Shown: piece after piece, positions 1 to 8,025 of the stretch
How positions within the stretch are numbered: position 1 is the first letter of the stretch
Layout of the letters: the number at the start of each line of letters is the position of its first letter
DNA from: Comamonadaceae bacterium OS-4
GTDB taxonomy: Bacteria; Pseudomonadota; Gammaproteobacteria; Burkholderiales; Burkholderiaceae_C
DNA length: 64,000 bases
NCBI GenBank assembly: GCA_027924025.1
Contig: AP026970.1
Location: 1,448,501 to 1,512,500 of the forward strand
Reading direction: 5' to 3'
Position numbers and translations under genes: made by a program
Notes under the pieces: generated by a model
What the model saw: the letters and a program-made list of their open reading frames with translations, nothing else
Database searches by the model: none
What the model was told of the DNA's origin: nothing

Positions 1-545
1 AGCTGGGGCAAGGTGGTGATGTGGCCGCCGAGTGCCACCGCTTTTTTGAGCGCTGCGGACTCCTCGAGTTGCGAGAAGTCGCTGCCGCGGCCCAGGTTTT
101 TCACCACGATGTAATTTGGCCCAGCGCCATAGGTGGCAACCAAGCGGTCCAACAGGTCGACAGAGTCTCTGCCGGCATCCGCCACATGCCAGAAATTCAC
201 CGTGACACCCATGCTGGCCATCAGCGAAACCAGGTCGGAGTCTTTGACCCAGCGGGCCAGCGGGGCGGCTGTTTGCGCAGCCAGATCGACGATCACATTC
301 GGTGGCGGACCTTCGGTGGGCTCTTCCTCGTAGACCGCGGCTACCAGGTCCAGACCCTCGTAGGTGTCCACGACGACCGGCGACGCGAAGTCGCTGTAAA
401 ACCGGGTGAAGGAGGTGTGCGAGCGGTCGGTGTCAAAACCCGTGAAGGCGCGGCCCTTGTCAATAAAGTATTGGGCCAAAACGCGCGCCAGCACCGATTT
501 GCCGACGCCGCCTTTTTCGCCGCCGATGAAGTTGATAGAGGGCAT
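1..545 (-). CDS. ParA/MinD-like P-loop ATPase (partial, runs off left edge)
   Basis: The frame is open to the left edge, so only the first 181 codons are present. The protein begins MPSINFIGGEKGGVGKSVLA, which carries the deviant Walker A motif KGGVGKS of the MinD/ParA/MobD superfamily. A later segment NVIVDLAAQ resembles the Walker A-prime/switch strand of these ATPases. The family consists of dimerising ATPases that position DNA, plasmids or protein complexes, or act as mobilisation-type accessory factors. Nothing here identifies the cargo: no ParB-like gene is in the window. The start at the ATG ending at 545 lies 33 bp downstream of the AbrB-family gene on the same strand, so the two may be co-transcribed. 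Family assignment is firm; specific role is unknown. Confidence 0.8.
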   Translation of the reverse strand, partial: MPSINFIGGEKGGVGKSVLARVLAQYFIDKGRAFTGFDTDRSHTSFTRFYSDFASPVVVDTYEGLDLVAAVYEEEPTEGPPPNVIVDLAAQTAAPLARWVKDSDLVSLMASMGVTVNFWHVADAGRDSVDLLDRLVATYGAGPNYIVVKNLGRGSDFSQLEESAALKKAVALGGHITTLPQ

Positions 546-578
546 AAAAATCCTGGTTGAGTTGAAAAAAGAAACGCG

Positions 579-1676
579 TCAGGCCGCACTGCGGCTTGTG
601 AGTCGTAGCACCAGCCAGCGCGAGAGGCGCGGGCCCAGCAGCAACACCATGAAAAAACGGACCATTTGCATGGCCATGACAAAACCTGCATCGACCGCGC
701 TGCCCACGGCGATTACCGCCACCGAGTCCGCACCGCCGGGGCTGGTGGCCAAGTAGGCAGTGAGTGGGGCAACGCCCGCAAAAAACATGAGGCTGCCTGC
801 AATCAGCAAACCGAGCACGATCAGGGCAAAGATGGCGACCAGCACCCGCGGCAACACCCGCCAAGCGTGCTCCAGAATTTCGCGGTTGAAGCGCAGACCT
901 ATGCCCCAGCCCAGCGCGGTATACGCCAGTGCCAGCAGCGGGCCCGGCAGCTCCAGCTTCCAAGGGCTGAGGTTGTCCATGGCCAGTGCCAACACCATGG
1001 GGATCAACAATGGGCCACCGGGGAATGTGAGGATGCGGCCCAGCCAGGCAGCAAGCAGCACCAGCACAAGCGTCAGCCCGGCATGCAAGGGGTTCTGGAT
1101 GTGCAACCAATGGGCCAGCTGAACATCCCAACCGGGCACGACGTATTCGGGGGAGGCCGCAACGCCTGTTGCAAAGTGAGCCACCAGCGAAGCAATCGCC
1201 GTGACCATGGCAACTCGCAGGTACTGCATGAATGCCACCAAGCGGGTGTCCGCGCCGAAATCGCCCGCCATGAGCACCATGGCGGAAGCCGCGCCCGGTG
1301 CCAGGCCCCAGATCGCAGTGCTGCCCGGCAGTAAACCGCTGCGCATCAGCCAGTAGCCCAGCAGCGCGCTGGCCGCCATGACCGCAAAAGCAATCCCTAG
1401 AAACAGCGGCCATTCGCCGGCCACGCGTTGCAGCACCTCGAAATGCAGGCTGTGCGCCATCAGGCAGGCGATGACCGACTGGCCAATGGCAAACAGCGGG
1501 GCGGGGACCTGCACATTCATGTCCTGCGTGGCAAGCAGGACACCGGCCAGCATGCAACCCAGCAACATGCCCGCTGGCACACCCATGAGCAGAAAAGCTG
1601 CACTGGCCAGCGCGCTGCACAGCAGCAACGCCGGCCCGTGCAGCCGGGGCTGCTGGCTTAGGAATGACATTCGCAT
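579..1676 (-). CDS. AbrB-family (pfam05145-type) integral membrane protein
   Basis: A 365-residue, very hydrophobic protein with about ten predicted membrane helices in two homologous halves. Each half holds a glycine/alanine-rich signature: LAPGAASAMVLMA in the first and TSPGGADSVAVIA in the second. This is the pattern of the AbrB/'putative ammonia monooxygenase' membrane family, which is unrelated to the AbrB DNA-binding regulators. The substrate is unknown; a transport role is inferred from topology only. ATG codons occur at 1676 and two codons later; I kept the longer form. It sits upstream of the ParA-like gene on the same strand, and 36 bp separate it from the end of the transglutaminase gene, so a three-gene transcript is possible. 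Confidence 0.85.
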   Translation of the reverse strand: MRMSFLSQQPRLHGPALLLCSALASAAFLLMGVPAGMLLGCMLAGVLLATQDMNVQVPAPLFAIGQSVIACLMAHSLHFEVLQRVAGEWPLFLGIAFAVMAASALLGYWLMRSGLLPGSTAIWGLAPGAASAMVLMAGDFGADTRLVAFMQYLRVAMVTAIASLVAHFATGVAASPEYVVPGWDVQLAHWLHIQNPLHAGLTLVLVLLAAWLGRILTFPGGPLLIPMVLALAMDNLSPWKLELPGPLLALAYTALGWGIGLRFNREILEHAWRVLPRVLVAIFALIVLGLLIAGSLMFFAGVAPLTAYLATSPGGADSVAVIAVGSAVDAGFVMAMQMVRFFMVLLLGPRLSRWLVLRLTSRSAA

Positions 1677-1712
1677 CTGCTGGATTAGATGCGAGCCGTG
1701 TGACGCTTCAGA

Positions 1713-4700
1713 TCAGTTCCTGCGCATGTCTTTGGTGAACGGGAACTCTTTGCTGCCCGGCACATGGATGGTGGCGGGTGGCACCACCAGCATGCCCGGG
1801 GTGTGGCCCAAGGGACTGAATCGCGAGAGGCGGCGGCTTTCGGCCTCGTAGCTGTTCACCGGGAAGGTGTCGTAATTGCGGCCGCCGGGGTGGGCCACAA
1901 AGTACTGGCAACCGCCCAGCGAGCGCTTCATCCAGGTATCCACAATGTCAAAGGTCAGCGGGGCATGCACACCGATGGTGGGGTGCAGGCTGCTCGGAGG
2001 GTTCCAGGCCTTGTAGCGCACGGCGGCTACAAATTCACCCACGGTGCCGGTGCTGGTCATGGGCAGGGCTTCGCCGTTGCAGGTGACCACGTAGCGGCTC
2101 TCGTTGAGGCCGGTCACCCGCACTTCCAGGCGCTCCAGGCTGGAGTCCACATAGCGGGCGGTGCCGCCGGCAGAGCTTTCTTCGCCCATCACATGCCACG
2201 GCTCCAAGGCGTTGCGCAATGTTAGCTCGACACCCATGCTCTTGACCGAGCCCACCATCGGGAAGCGGAACTCGTAGTGCGGGGCGAACCAGCTGGTGTC
2301 AAACGCGTAGCCTGCCATGTTCATGTCGGCGATCACGTCATCAAAGTCCATTTTGATGAAGGTAGGCAGCATGTAGCGGTCGTGCAGCTCGGTGCCCCAG
2401 CGGGTGACCGGTGCCTTGAATGGCGACTTCCAGAAGCGGGCCACCAGCGCGCGCAGCAAGAGTTGTTGTACGCTGCTCATGTGGGGGTGGGGTGGCATCT
2501 CGAAGGCACGCAACTCCAACAAGCCCAAACGGCCCGTGGATGAGTCCGGCGAGTACATCTTGTCGATGGAGAACTCACTGCGGTGGGTGTTCCCGGTGAC
2601 GTCGATCAGGATGTTACGCAGCGTGCGGTCCACCAACCAGGGCGGCATGCTCTGGCCATACAGTTCGCGGTTTTTATAGATCTGCTCGATGGCAATTTCC
2701 AGTTCGTAGAGCTGGTCGTTGCGGGCTTCGTCCACGCGCGGGGCCTGGCTGGTCGGGCCCACAAACATGCCGCTGAACAGGTAGCTCAAGGAAGGGTGGT
2801 TGTGCCAGTACAGCAGCAGGCTGGCCAGCAGCTCGGGTTTGCGCAGGAAGGGGCTGTCGGCCGGGGTGGCGCCGCCCATTACAAAGTGGTTGCCACCACC
2901 GGTGCCGGTGTGGCGGCCGTCGGTCATGAACTTCTCAGCACTCAGGCGCGACTCGAACGCTGCGTTGTACAAAAACTCGGTGTTGTAGACCAGCTCTTTC
3001 CAGTTGGTGACGGGGTGCACGTTGACCTCGATCACGCCGGGGTCGGGCGTGACCTGCAGGAGCTTCAAGCGTGGATCGCGAGGAGGGGGGTAGCCTTCCA
3101 GCACGACTTGCATCTTCAGCTCGCTGGCAGTCGCCTCGATGGCGGCTAGCAGGTCCAGGTAGTCTTCCAAGCGCTCCAAGGGGGGCATGAAGATGTACAT
3201 CACACCCGATTTGGAGCCCACGGCTTCGGCCTTGGGGCCGCTGGCGCGGCGCGGGTCACGCACTTCCACGCACAGCGCGGTGCGGGTGATCCAATGGGCG
3301 GACTCAAAGCGGTTCGGAGCTTCGGCATACATCGCCGGTTCAGGCTGCGTGGCGCTTTGGGCGTTAGTGGCAATGCTGGCGTCCCCGATGCCCTTGGCGG
3401 TTTGCATCTTGCGGCCGGCTTCGGGTACGGCCAGGTTGCCGGCCAGGTAGGGCACGCCGTTAGCAGCTACAGAGCCTGCATTTGTACCGGTGGCTGCAGT
3501 GGCACCCGCATGACCGGCGGTCGTTGCGGTCGTGGCGTTAGGTGCATAGCGCTGTGCAAAGGCCGCATGCGCAGGCAGCGCGCCGCGGTCCACGGTCGGG
3601 TCGCGCTCAACTAAATACGGGTAGTCACCTTCGCTGACCCAGGGCAGGGAATCCAGCGGCAGGCGCAGGCCCATGGGCGAATCGCCGGGCATGAGGTACA
3701 TGCGCTCGTCGCGGAAGAACCAGGGACCGGTGGTCCACCACGGGCCGGCCAGGCTCGGATTGCTGCCCTTGCCGGTCAGGCGCGGGCCATCGCCCACTTT
3801 GAGCGGCAGCACATAGCCCACCACCGAGTCGAGCTTCTGCTCGAAGACGCGGCGCAGGCGGGCGCGTTCCATCTCGTCGTCGAGTTTGCTGTTGAAGGGG
3901 TCCACATTCACCGGCAAGCGGCGCTCGCGCCACAAGTAGTACCAGGTGTCTTCATAGCCGGCCTGCACGTACTTGTCGGTCAGGCCCAGCTTGCCCGCCA
4001 GGGTGCGGATGAAGTAGCCCGCGTCTTCTGCGGTGTAGTGGGTGGGCTTGCGCTCGTCGGTGAAAAGGGCGGGGTTGTTCCACACCTTTTGTTTGTCGGC
4101 ACGCCAGTAAATGTTGAGGGCCCAGCGCGGCAGCTGCTCGCCGGGGTACCACTTGCCCTGGCCGAAGTGCAGAAAGCCGCCCTGGCCATATTCGTCGCGC
4201 AGTTTGTGCACCAGCTCGGTGGCGAAGCCGCGCTTGGTGGGGCCCAGGGCGTCGGTGTTCCATTCGGGCGCGTCGCGGTCGTTCACCGCCACAAAGGTGG
4301 GCTCGCCACCCATGGTCAGGCGCACGTCGCCGGCCACGAGTTCTGCGTCTACCGCGTCGCCCAGGGTCATGACTTCGGCCCACTGCTCGGGCGTGTAAGG
4401 CTTGGTGACGCGGGGGGATTCGTACATGCGGGTGACTTGCATGTGGTGGGCAAATTCCACCTCGCACTTGTCCACGCCGCCTTCGATCGGGGCTGCGCCG
4501 CTGGGCTGCGGGGTGCAGGCCAGCGGGATGTGGCCCTCGCCGGCCAGCAAGCCGCTGGTCGCGTCCAGCCCGATCCAGCCTGCGCCGGGCAGGTACACCT
4601 CGCACCAGGCGTGCAGGTCGGTGAAGTCCACTTCGGTGCCGCTGGGGCCGTCCAAAGATTTCACATCCGGTGCCAGCTGAATCAGGTAGCCCGACACAAA

Positions 4701-5297
4701 GCGCGCTGCCAGCCCGCAATGGCGCAGCAGTTGTACCAGCAGCCAGCCGGAGTCGCGACACGAACCGCTGGCCAGCGTCAGGGTTTCTTCCGGCGTTTGC
4801 ACACCGGGCTCCATGCGGATGGTGTAGCTGACGGCGTTGTGCACCAGCTGGTTGATGTAGACCAGAAAGTCGATGGTGCGGCGTTCCTTGAGGTCGATAG
4901 CTGCTAGGAATTTTTTAAATTCCGGAGTCAGTGGCTCTGCCACCAGGTAAGGGGCGAGCTCCTGTCCCAATAGCTTGTCGTACTTGAACGGGAAATTCTC
5001 GGCCGTGGGTTCGAGGAAGAAGTCAAAGGGGTTGTACACCGCCATTTCGACCACCAAGTCGACCGTGACTTTGAACTCTTTGGTTTTCTCGGGGAACACT
5101 AGGCGGGCTTGGTAGTTGGCGTACGGGTCTTGCTGCCAGTTGACGAAGTGGGTGCTCGGCTCGACCTTGAGCGAGTAGGAAATGATTTTGCTGCGGCAGT
5201 GCGGGGCAGGGCGCAGGCGGATGACTTGGGGACCGAGGTTGACCAGACGGTCGTACGAGTAGTGGGTAACGTGGTTCAGCGCTGCGTGAATGGACAT
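1713..5297 (-). CDS. Large transglutaminase-like protein with C-terminal DUF2126
   Basis: About 1,194 residues. The N-terminus (MSIHAALNHVTHYSYDRLV) matches the bacterial transglutaminase N-terminal domain. A transglutaminase/protease-like core follows, with its cysteine in GSCRDSGWLLVQLL and its histidine in DLHAWCEVYLPGAGWIGLDA. The remaining two thirds is DUF2126. Inside DUF2126 lies a low-complexity Ala/Thr/Gly/Asn-rich stretch (about 3310-3570) that looks inserted. The reading frame is open up to 5471, but that extension would overlap divergent comEC and lacks family similarity, so I chose the ATG at 5297. Relatives occur with circularly permuted ATP-grasp and alpha-E proteins, both of which lie just beyond comEC. 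These sets are proposed to make or modify peptides, but no product is known. It most likely acts in the cytoplasm, as no signal peptide is seen. Confidence 0.88.
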   Translation of the reverse strand: MSIHAALNHVTHYSYDRLVNLGPQVIRLRPAPHCRSKIISYSLKVEPSTHFVNWQQDPYANYQARLVFPEKTKEFKVTVDLVVEMAVYNPFDFFLEPTAENFPFKYDKLLGQELAPYLVAEPLTPEFKKFLAAIDLKERRTIDFLVYINQLVHNAVSYTIRMEPGVQTPEETLTLASGSCRDSGWLLVQLLRHCGLAARFVSGYLIQLAPDVKSLDGPSGTEVDFTDLHAWCEVYLPGAGWIGLDATSGLLAGEGHIPLACTPQPSGAAPIEGGVDKCEVEFAHHMQVTRMYESPRVTKPYTPEQWAEVMTLGDAVDAELVAGDVRLTMGGEPTFVAVNDRDAPEWNTDALGPTKRGFATELVHKLRDEYGQGGFLHFGQGKWYPGEQLPRWALNIYWRADKQKVWNNPALFTDERKPTHYTAEDAGYFIRTLAGKLGLTDKYVQAGYEDTWYYLWRERRLPVNVDPFNSKLDDEMERARLRRVFEQKLDSVVGYVLPLKVGDGPRLTGKGSNPSLAGPWWTTGPWFFRDERMYLMPGDSPMGLRLPLDSLPWVSEGDYPYLVERDPTVDRGALPAHAAFAQRYAPNATTATTAGHAGATAATGTNAGSVAANGVPYLAGNLAVPEAGRKMQTAKGIGDASIATNAQSATQPEPAMYAEAPNRFESAHWITRTALCVEVRDPRRASGPKAEAVGSKSGVMYIFMPPLERLEDYLDLLAAIEATASELKMQVVLEGYPPPRDPRLKLLQVTPDPGVIEVNVHPVTNWKELVYNTEFLYNAAFESRLSAEKFMTDGRHTGTGGGNHFVMGGATPADSPFLRKPELLASLLLYWHNHPSLSYLFSGMFVGPTSQAPRVDEARNDQLYELEIAIEQIYKNRELYGQSMPPWLVDRTLRNILIDVTGNTHRSEFSIDKMYSPDSSTGRLGLLELRAFEMPPHPHMSSVQQLLLRALVARFWKSPFKAPVTRWGTELHDRYMLPTFIKMDFDDVIADMNMAGYAFDTSWFAPHYEFRFPMVGSVKSMGVELTLRNALEPWHVMGEESSAGGTARYVDSSLERLEVRVTGLNESRYVVTCNGEALPMTSTGTVGEFVAAVRYKAWNPPSSLHPTIGVHAPLTFDIVDTWMKRSLGGCQYFVAHPGGRNYDTFPVNSYEAESRRLSRFSPLGHTPGMLVVPPATIHVPGSKEFPFTKDMRRN
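3310..3570 (-). other. Low-complexity insert within the DUF2126 coding region
   Basis: This part of the transglutaminase/DUF2126 gene encodes mostly Ala, Thr, Gly, Asn and Ser, for example NATTATTAGHAGATAATG. It is flanked by sequence that looks like ordinary DUF2126. The nucleotide sequence around 3460-3480 (gttagcagctacagagcctg) has a weak resemblance to the interspersed repeat seen elsewhere in the window. It is probably a flexible loop with no conserved function. Confidence 0.5.
4893..4930 (+). repeat. Interspersed repeat copy inside the transglutaminase gene
   Basis: The sequence contains GTCGATAGCTGCTAGGAATT followed by an A/T-rich stretch and a GGAGTCAGTGG tail. It matches the GATAGCTGCTAG core of the repeat family. 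On the minus strand it encodes in-frame residues including KKFLAAID. The match is short and moderate. Confidence 0.45.
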
Positions 5298-5455
5298 GGG
5301 CCGGTCTCGGTAGATCTCACAGGGGACGCCGTGCAGCGGATGCCGCACGGGCCCCATACTAACAATCGGGTTTGACAGGCTTTTAAAGCAAGGTCCGCGC
5401 CAGTGCTGCTGTGGCGGATGGTTTGTCGCCCCTTGTGCGCGGTTAGCATGGTTGC

Positions 5456-7966
5456 ATGTACGCCACCGCACTCCGCCTTGCCGTCTGGCCCCGCACTGGC
5501 GGTGCCGTGGGCTTGGGGCTGCTGGCGGGGATGGCGTTGCAGTTGCAGCAAGCCACGTTGTCAGCGCCCGCAGTTTATGCGGCGTTTGTGCTTCTAGCCC
5601 TCGTGGGTTATGCGTGGGTTGCTAGCAAAAAGATAGTAGGGCTGTGGCATCACGGTGTGGCAGGCTTGTCCGCAGTGGCACTGGCTTGGGGCGTGACCGG
5701 CTTGCGCGCCGTGCTGTTCATGAGCCAGGCGCTAGCCCCAGCCCTGGAGGGGCGCGATGTTCTGGTAACCGGCGTCGTTGCAGATATGCCCCAAGCCACC
5801 GAATCGGGGCTCCGTTTCCGGCTACGGGTGGACGCAGGCGAGAGCGGGGCGGGGGCTGCGCTCCTGGATGGCACACCGGTGTCTGTGCCCCGTGTGCTGG
5901 ACGTGGGGTGGTACACCACCAGCTTCAACTCGCAGACCCAAACCCCTGAGCTGCAGCGCACACCGCCTGCTTTGAGAGCCGGCCAGCGCTGGCAGTTGCC
6001 TTTGCGGCTCAAGGCGCCGCACGGCAGTATGAATCCCCATGGTTTTGACTACGAGCTGTACCTGTGGACCCAGGGCGTGCAAGCCACTGGCTATGTCCGT
6101 GCCACGGTGAGCAGCCCGGTGCCAAAGCTGATGGAGCAGACCACGGCCGCGCCTGTGGCACAGCTGCGCCAGTGGGTCCGCGACCGGATACAGACCCGGG
6201 TCAAGGACCCTCGCTCGGCCGGCTTGCTCACCGCGCTGGTAGTGGGTGATCAGCGTGCCATTGAGCGTTCGGACTGGGATGTGTTCCGCGCCACAGGGAT
6301 CAGCCACCTCGTGAGTATTTCGGGTCTGCACATCACCATGTTTGCCTGGGCGGCCACCTGGCTGGTCCGGCGGGGCTGGCGCACATCGGCGCGTTTGTGC
6401 CACTGGGTGCCTGCGTCCCACGCGGCGTGGGGCATGGGCTTGTTGTTGGCTACGGCATATGCGGTGTTTTCCGGTTGGGGTGTGCCGGCACAGCGCACCT
6501 GCCTGATGCTGGCGATGGTGGTGCTTTTGCGATTGCAGGGCGCCAGATGGCCTTGGCCCTGGGTGGCACTGTGGGCTGGTGTCGGCGTGCTGCTGTGGGA
6601 CCCGTGGGCCATGCTGCAGCCGGGGTTCTGGCTCAGCTTTGTGGCCGTCATGCTGCTGTTTGCCGCTGGAGATGCTACCAATTCAGGAGCTACTAGTGGA
6701 ATAGATACGAGGGCTAGAGGGCTAAATGGCTCCACATTGGAGCGCGGCTGGGCCCGGCTCCGCGTGGGCGCGGTGGCGATGTGGCGGGAGCAGTGGCTGA
6801 TTACCTTGGCTTTGGCGCCGCTGGTGCTGCTGTGGTTCGGGCAAGTGTCGCTGGTCGGTTTGCTGGCTAATCTGGTGGCGATTCCGTGGGTCACGCTGGT
6901 GGTGACTCCGTTGGGTTTGTTGGGGGTGGTGTGGCCCGCGTTGTGGACGGCGGCTACCGGTGCGGTCGTGCTGCTTTACGCGGCGATGGATGCGCTTGCT
7001 GCCGTGCCCTACGCCTCGTTGAGCTTGCCCTTGCCGCCGCTGGTGCCTGGCGTTCTGGCGGCCCTGGGCGCTGCGCTTTTGTTGATGCCCTTGCCTCGTG
7101 CCTTGCGGATGATGGGCTTGGTGCCGGTGTTGGCGTTGCTCCTGTGGCGCCCGCCCGTGCCGGAGCCGGGTGAGTTTTCTTTGCTCGCTGCCGATGTGGG
7201 GCAGGGCAACGCGGTGCTGGTGCAGACCGCGCGGCACGCCCTGCTGTTTGATGCGGGCCCACGCTACAGCCTCGAGAGTGACGCGGGCAACCGCGTCTTG
7301 CTACCCCTGCTCAAAGCGCTCGATGTGCAGCTAGACACGGTGGTACTCAGCCACCGTGACATCGACCATGTCGGTGGCGCACCTGCGGTGCTCATGATGC
7401 AGCCGCAGGCCGCCTTACTGAGTTCGCTGGAGCCGCAGCACACCTTGCAACAGCTGCGCACCTCTAAGCGTTGTGAGGCGGGTATGCGCTGGCAATGGGA
7501 CGGTGTGGACTTTGAGGTCTTGCACCCTGACGCAGCGGACTATGAGGCCGAGCCTGCCCCCAAAGCCAATGCGCTGTCGTGTGTGCTGCGCATCAGCAAC
7601 GGGCGCCAAGCCGCGCTGCTAGCCGGTGACATTGAGGCCGCGCAAGAACAGCGCCTGGTGGACGATCTGGCCATGTTGCCGCTGCTGCGGGCGGATGTGC
7701 TTTTGGTGCCCCACCACGGCAGCAAAACTTCCAGCACCGACGCGTTTTTGCGAGCAGTCCAGCCACGCCATGCACTGGTGCAGGCAGGCTACCGCAACCG
7801 ATACGGGCACCCTGCTGCGCCCGTCGTCGCGCGCTATGAGGCCTTGGGCACCCATTTGGTGTTGTCGCCCCGTTGTGGTGCGGCGCGTTGGCACTCTGCA
7901 GAGCCCCAAAATGTGGCGTGTATGCGGGAAGACGAGCGGCATTATTGGGCCCATGATGTGCCATAG
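5456..7966 (+). CDS. comEC: ComEC/Rec2 DNA-uptake channel
   Basis: At 836 residues this is full length for gram-negative ComEC. An N-terminal membrane region with a soluble OB-like/DUF4131 segment is followed by the multi-helix Competence domain (VSISGLHITMFAWAATWLVR, about residues 280-300). A C-terminal metallo-beta-lactamase-like domain carries DVGQGNAVLV, LLFDAGP, the metal-binding LSHRDIDHVGG and later VPHHGS. The protein forms the inner-membrane channel through which transforming single-stranded DNA enters the cytoplasm. The lactamase-like domain is thought to degrade the second strand. It is transcribed divergently from the transglutaminase gene with 158 bp between starts. Two copies of the interspersed repeat lie in frame (around 5592-5640 and 6671-6727). 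The second encodes the odd hydrophilic loop DATNSGATSGIDTRARGLNG between membrane segments. Confidence 0.95.
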   Translation: MYATALRLAVWPRTGGAVGLGLLAGMALQLQQATLSAPAVYAAFVLLALVGYAWVASKKIVGLWHHGVAGLSAVALAWGVTGLRAVLFMSQALAPALEGRDVLVTGVVADMPQATESGLRFRLRVDAGESGAGAALLDGTPVSVPRVLDVGWYTTSFNSQTQTPELQRTPPALRAGQRWQLPLRLKAPHGSMNPHGFDYELYLWTQGVQATGYVRATVSSPVPKLMEQTTAAPVAQLRQWVRDRIQTRVKDPRSAGLLTALVVGDQRAIERSDWDVFRATGISHLVSISGLHITMFAWAATWLVRRGWRTSARLCHWVPASHAAWGMGLLLATAYAVFSGWGVPAQRTCLMLAMVVLLRLQGARWPWPWVALWAGVGVLLWDPWAMLQPGFWLSFVAVMLLFAAGDATNSGATSGIDTRARGLNGSTLERGWARLRVGAVAMWREQWLITLALAPLVLLWFGQVSLVGLLANLVAIPWVTLVVTPLGLLGVVWPALWTAATGAVVLLYAAMDALAAVPYASLSLPLPPLVPGVLAALGAALLLMPLPRALRMMGLVPVLALLLWRPPVPEPGEFSLLAADVGQGNAVLVQTARHALLFDAGPRYSLESDAGNRVLLPLLKALDVQLDTVVLSHRDIDHVGGAPAVLMMQPQAALLSSLEPQHTLQQLRTSKRCEAGMRWQWDGVDFEVLHPDAADYEAEPAPKANALSCVLRISNGRQAALLAGDIEAAQEQRLVDDLAMLPLLRADVLLVPHHGSKTSSTDAFLRAVQPRHALVQAGYRNRYGHPAAPVVARYEALGTHLVLSPRCGAARWHSAEPQNVACMREDERHYWAHDVP
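5592..5640 (-). repeat. Interspersed repeat copy inside comEC (first)
   Basis: The stretch reads CTTCTAGCCCTCGTGGGTTA, then ATGCG, then GTTGCTAGCAAAAAGATAG. This is the reverse orientation of the repeat consensus (CTAGCCCT...ATGCG...TAGC...AAAA). It is read in frame as part of an N-terminal membrane segment and its following loop. Confidence 0.5.
6671..6727 (+). repeat. Interspersed repeat copy inside comEC (second)
   Basis: The stretch begins GATGCTACCAATTCAGGAGC, continues TACTAG, and ends in ACGAGGGCTAGAGGGCTAAA. The head-to-tail order GCTA-AGGAGCTACTAG-GGGCTAGAGG is the same as in the intergenic copies at 41873 and 45063. It is translated in frame as a hydrophilic loop of about 19 residues that interrupts an otherwise hydrophobic region, which suggests a tolerated insertion. 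Confidence 0.7.
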
Positions 7967-8025
7967 TGGTGCATCGGCGCTGTGGCCCGAAGTTTGCATA
8001 AGAGGTAATCAGAGAGGTCTTTTAC

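Noticed and set aside
1-545. ParA-like gene as part of a plasmid partition or integrated element
   Set aside because: No parB, parS, integrase or mobilisation gene is in view; the neighbours look chromosomal and the gene is cut by the window edge.
5372-5377. TTGACA hexamer in the transglutaminase/comEC gap as a -35 box
   Set aside because: No -10-like hexamer lies at 16-18 bp on the plus strand; the spacing leads into CCGCGC.
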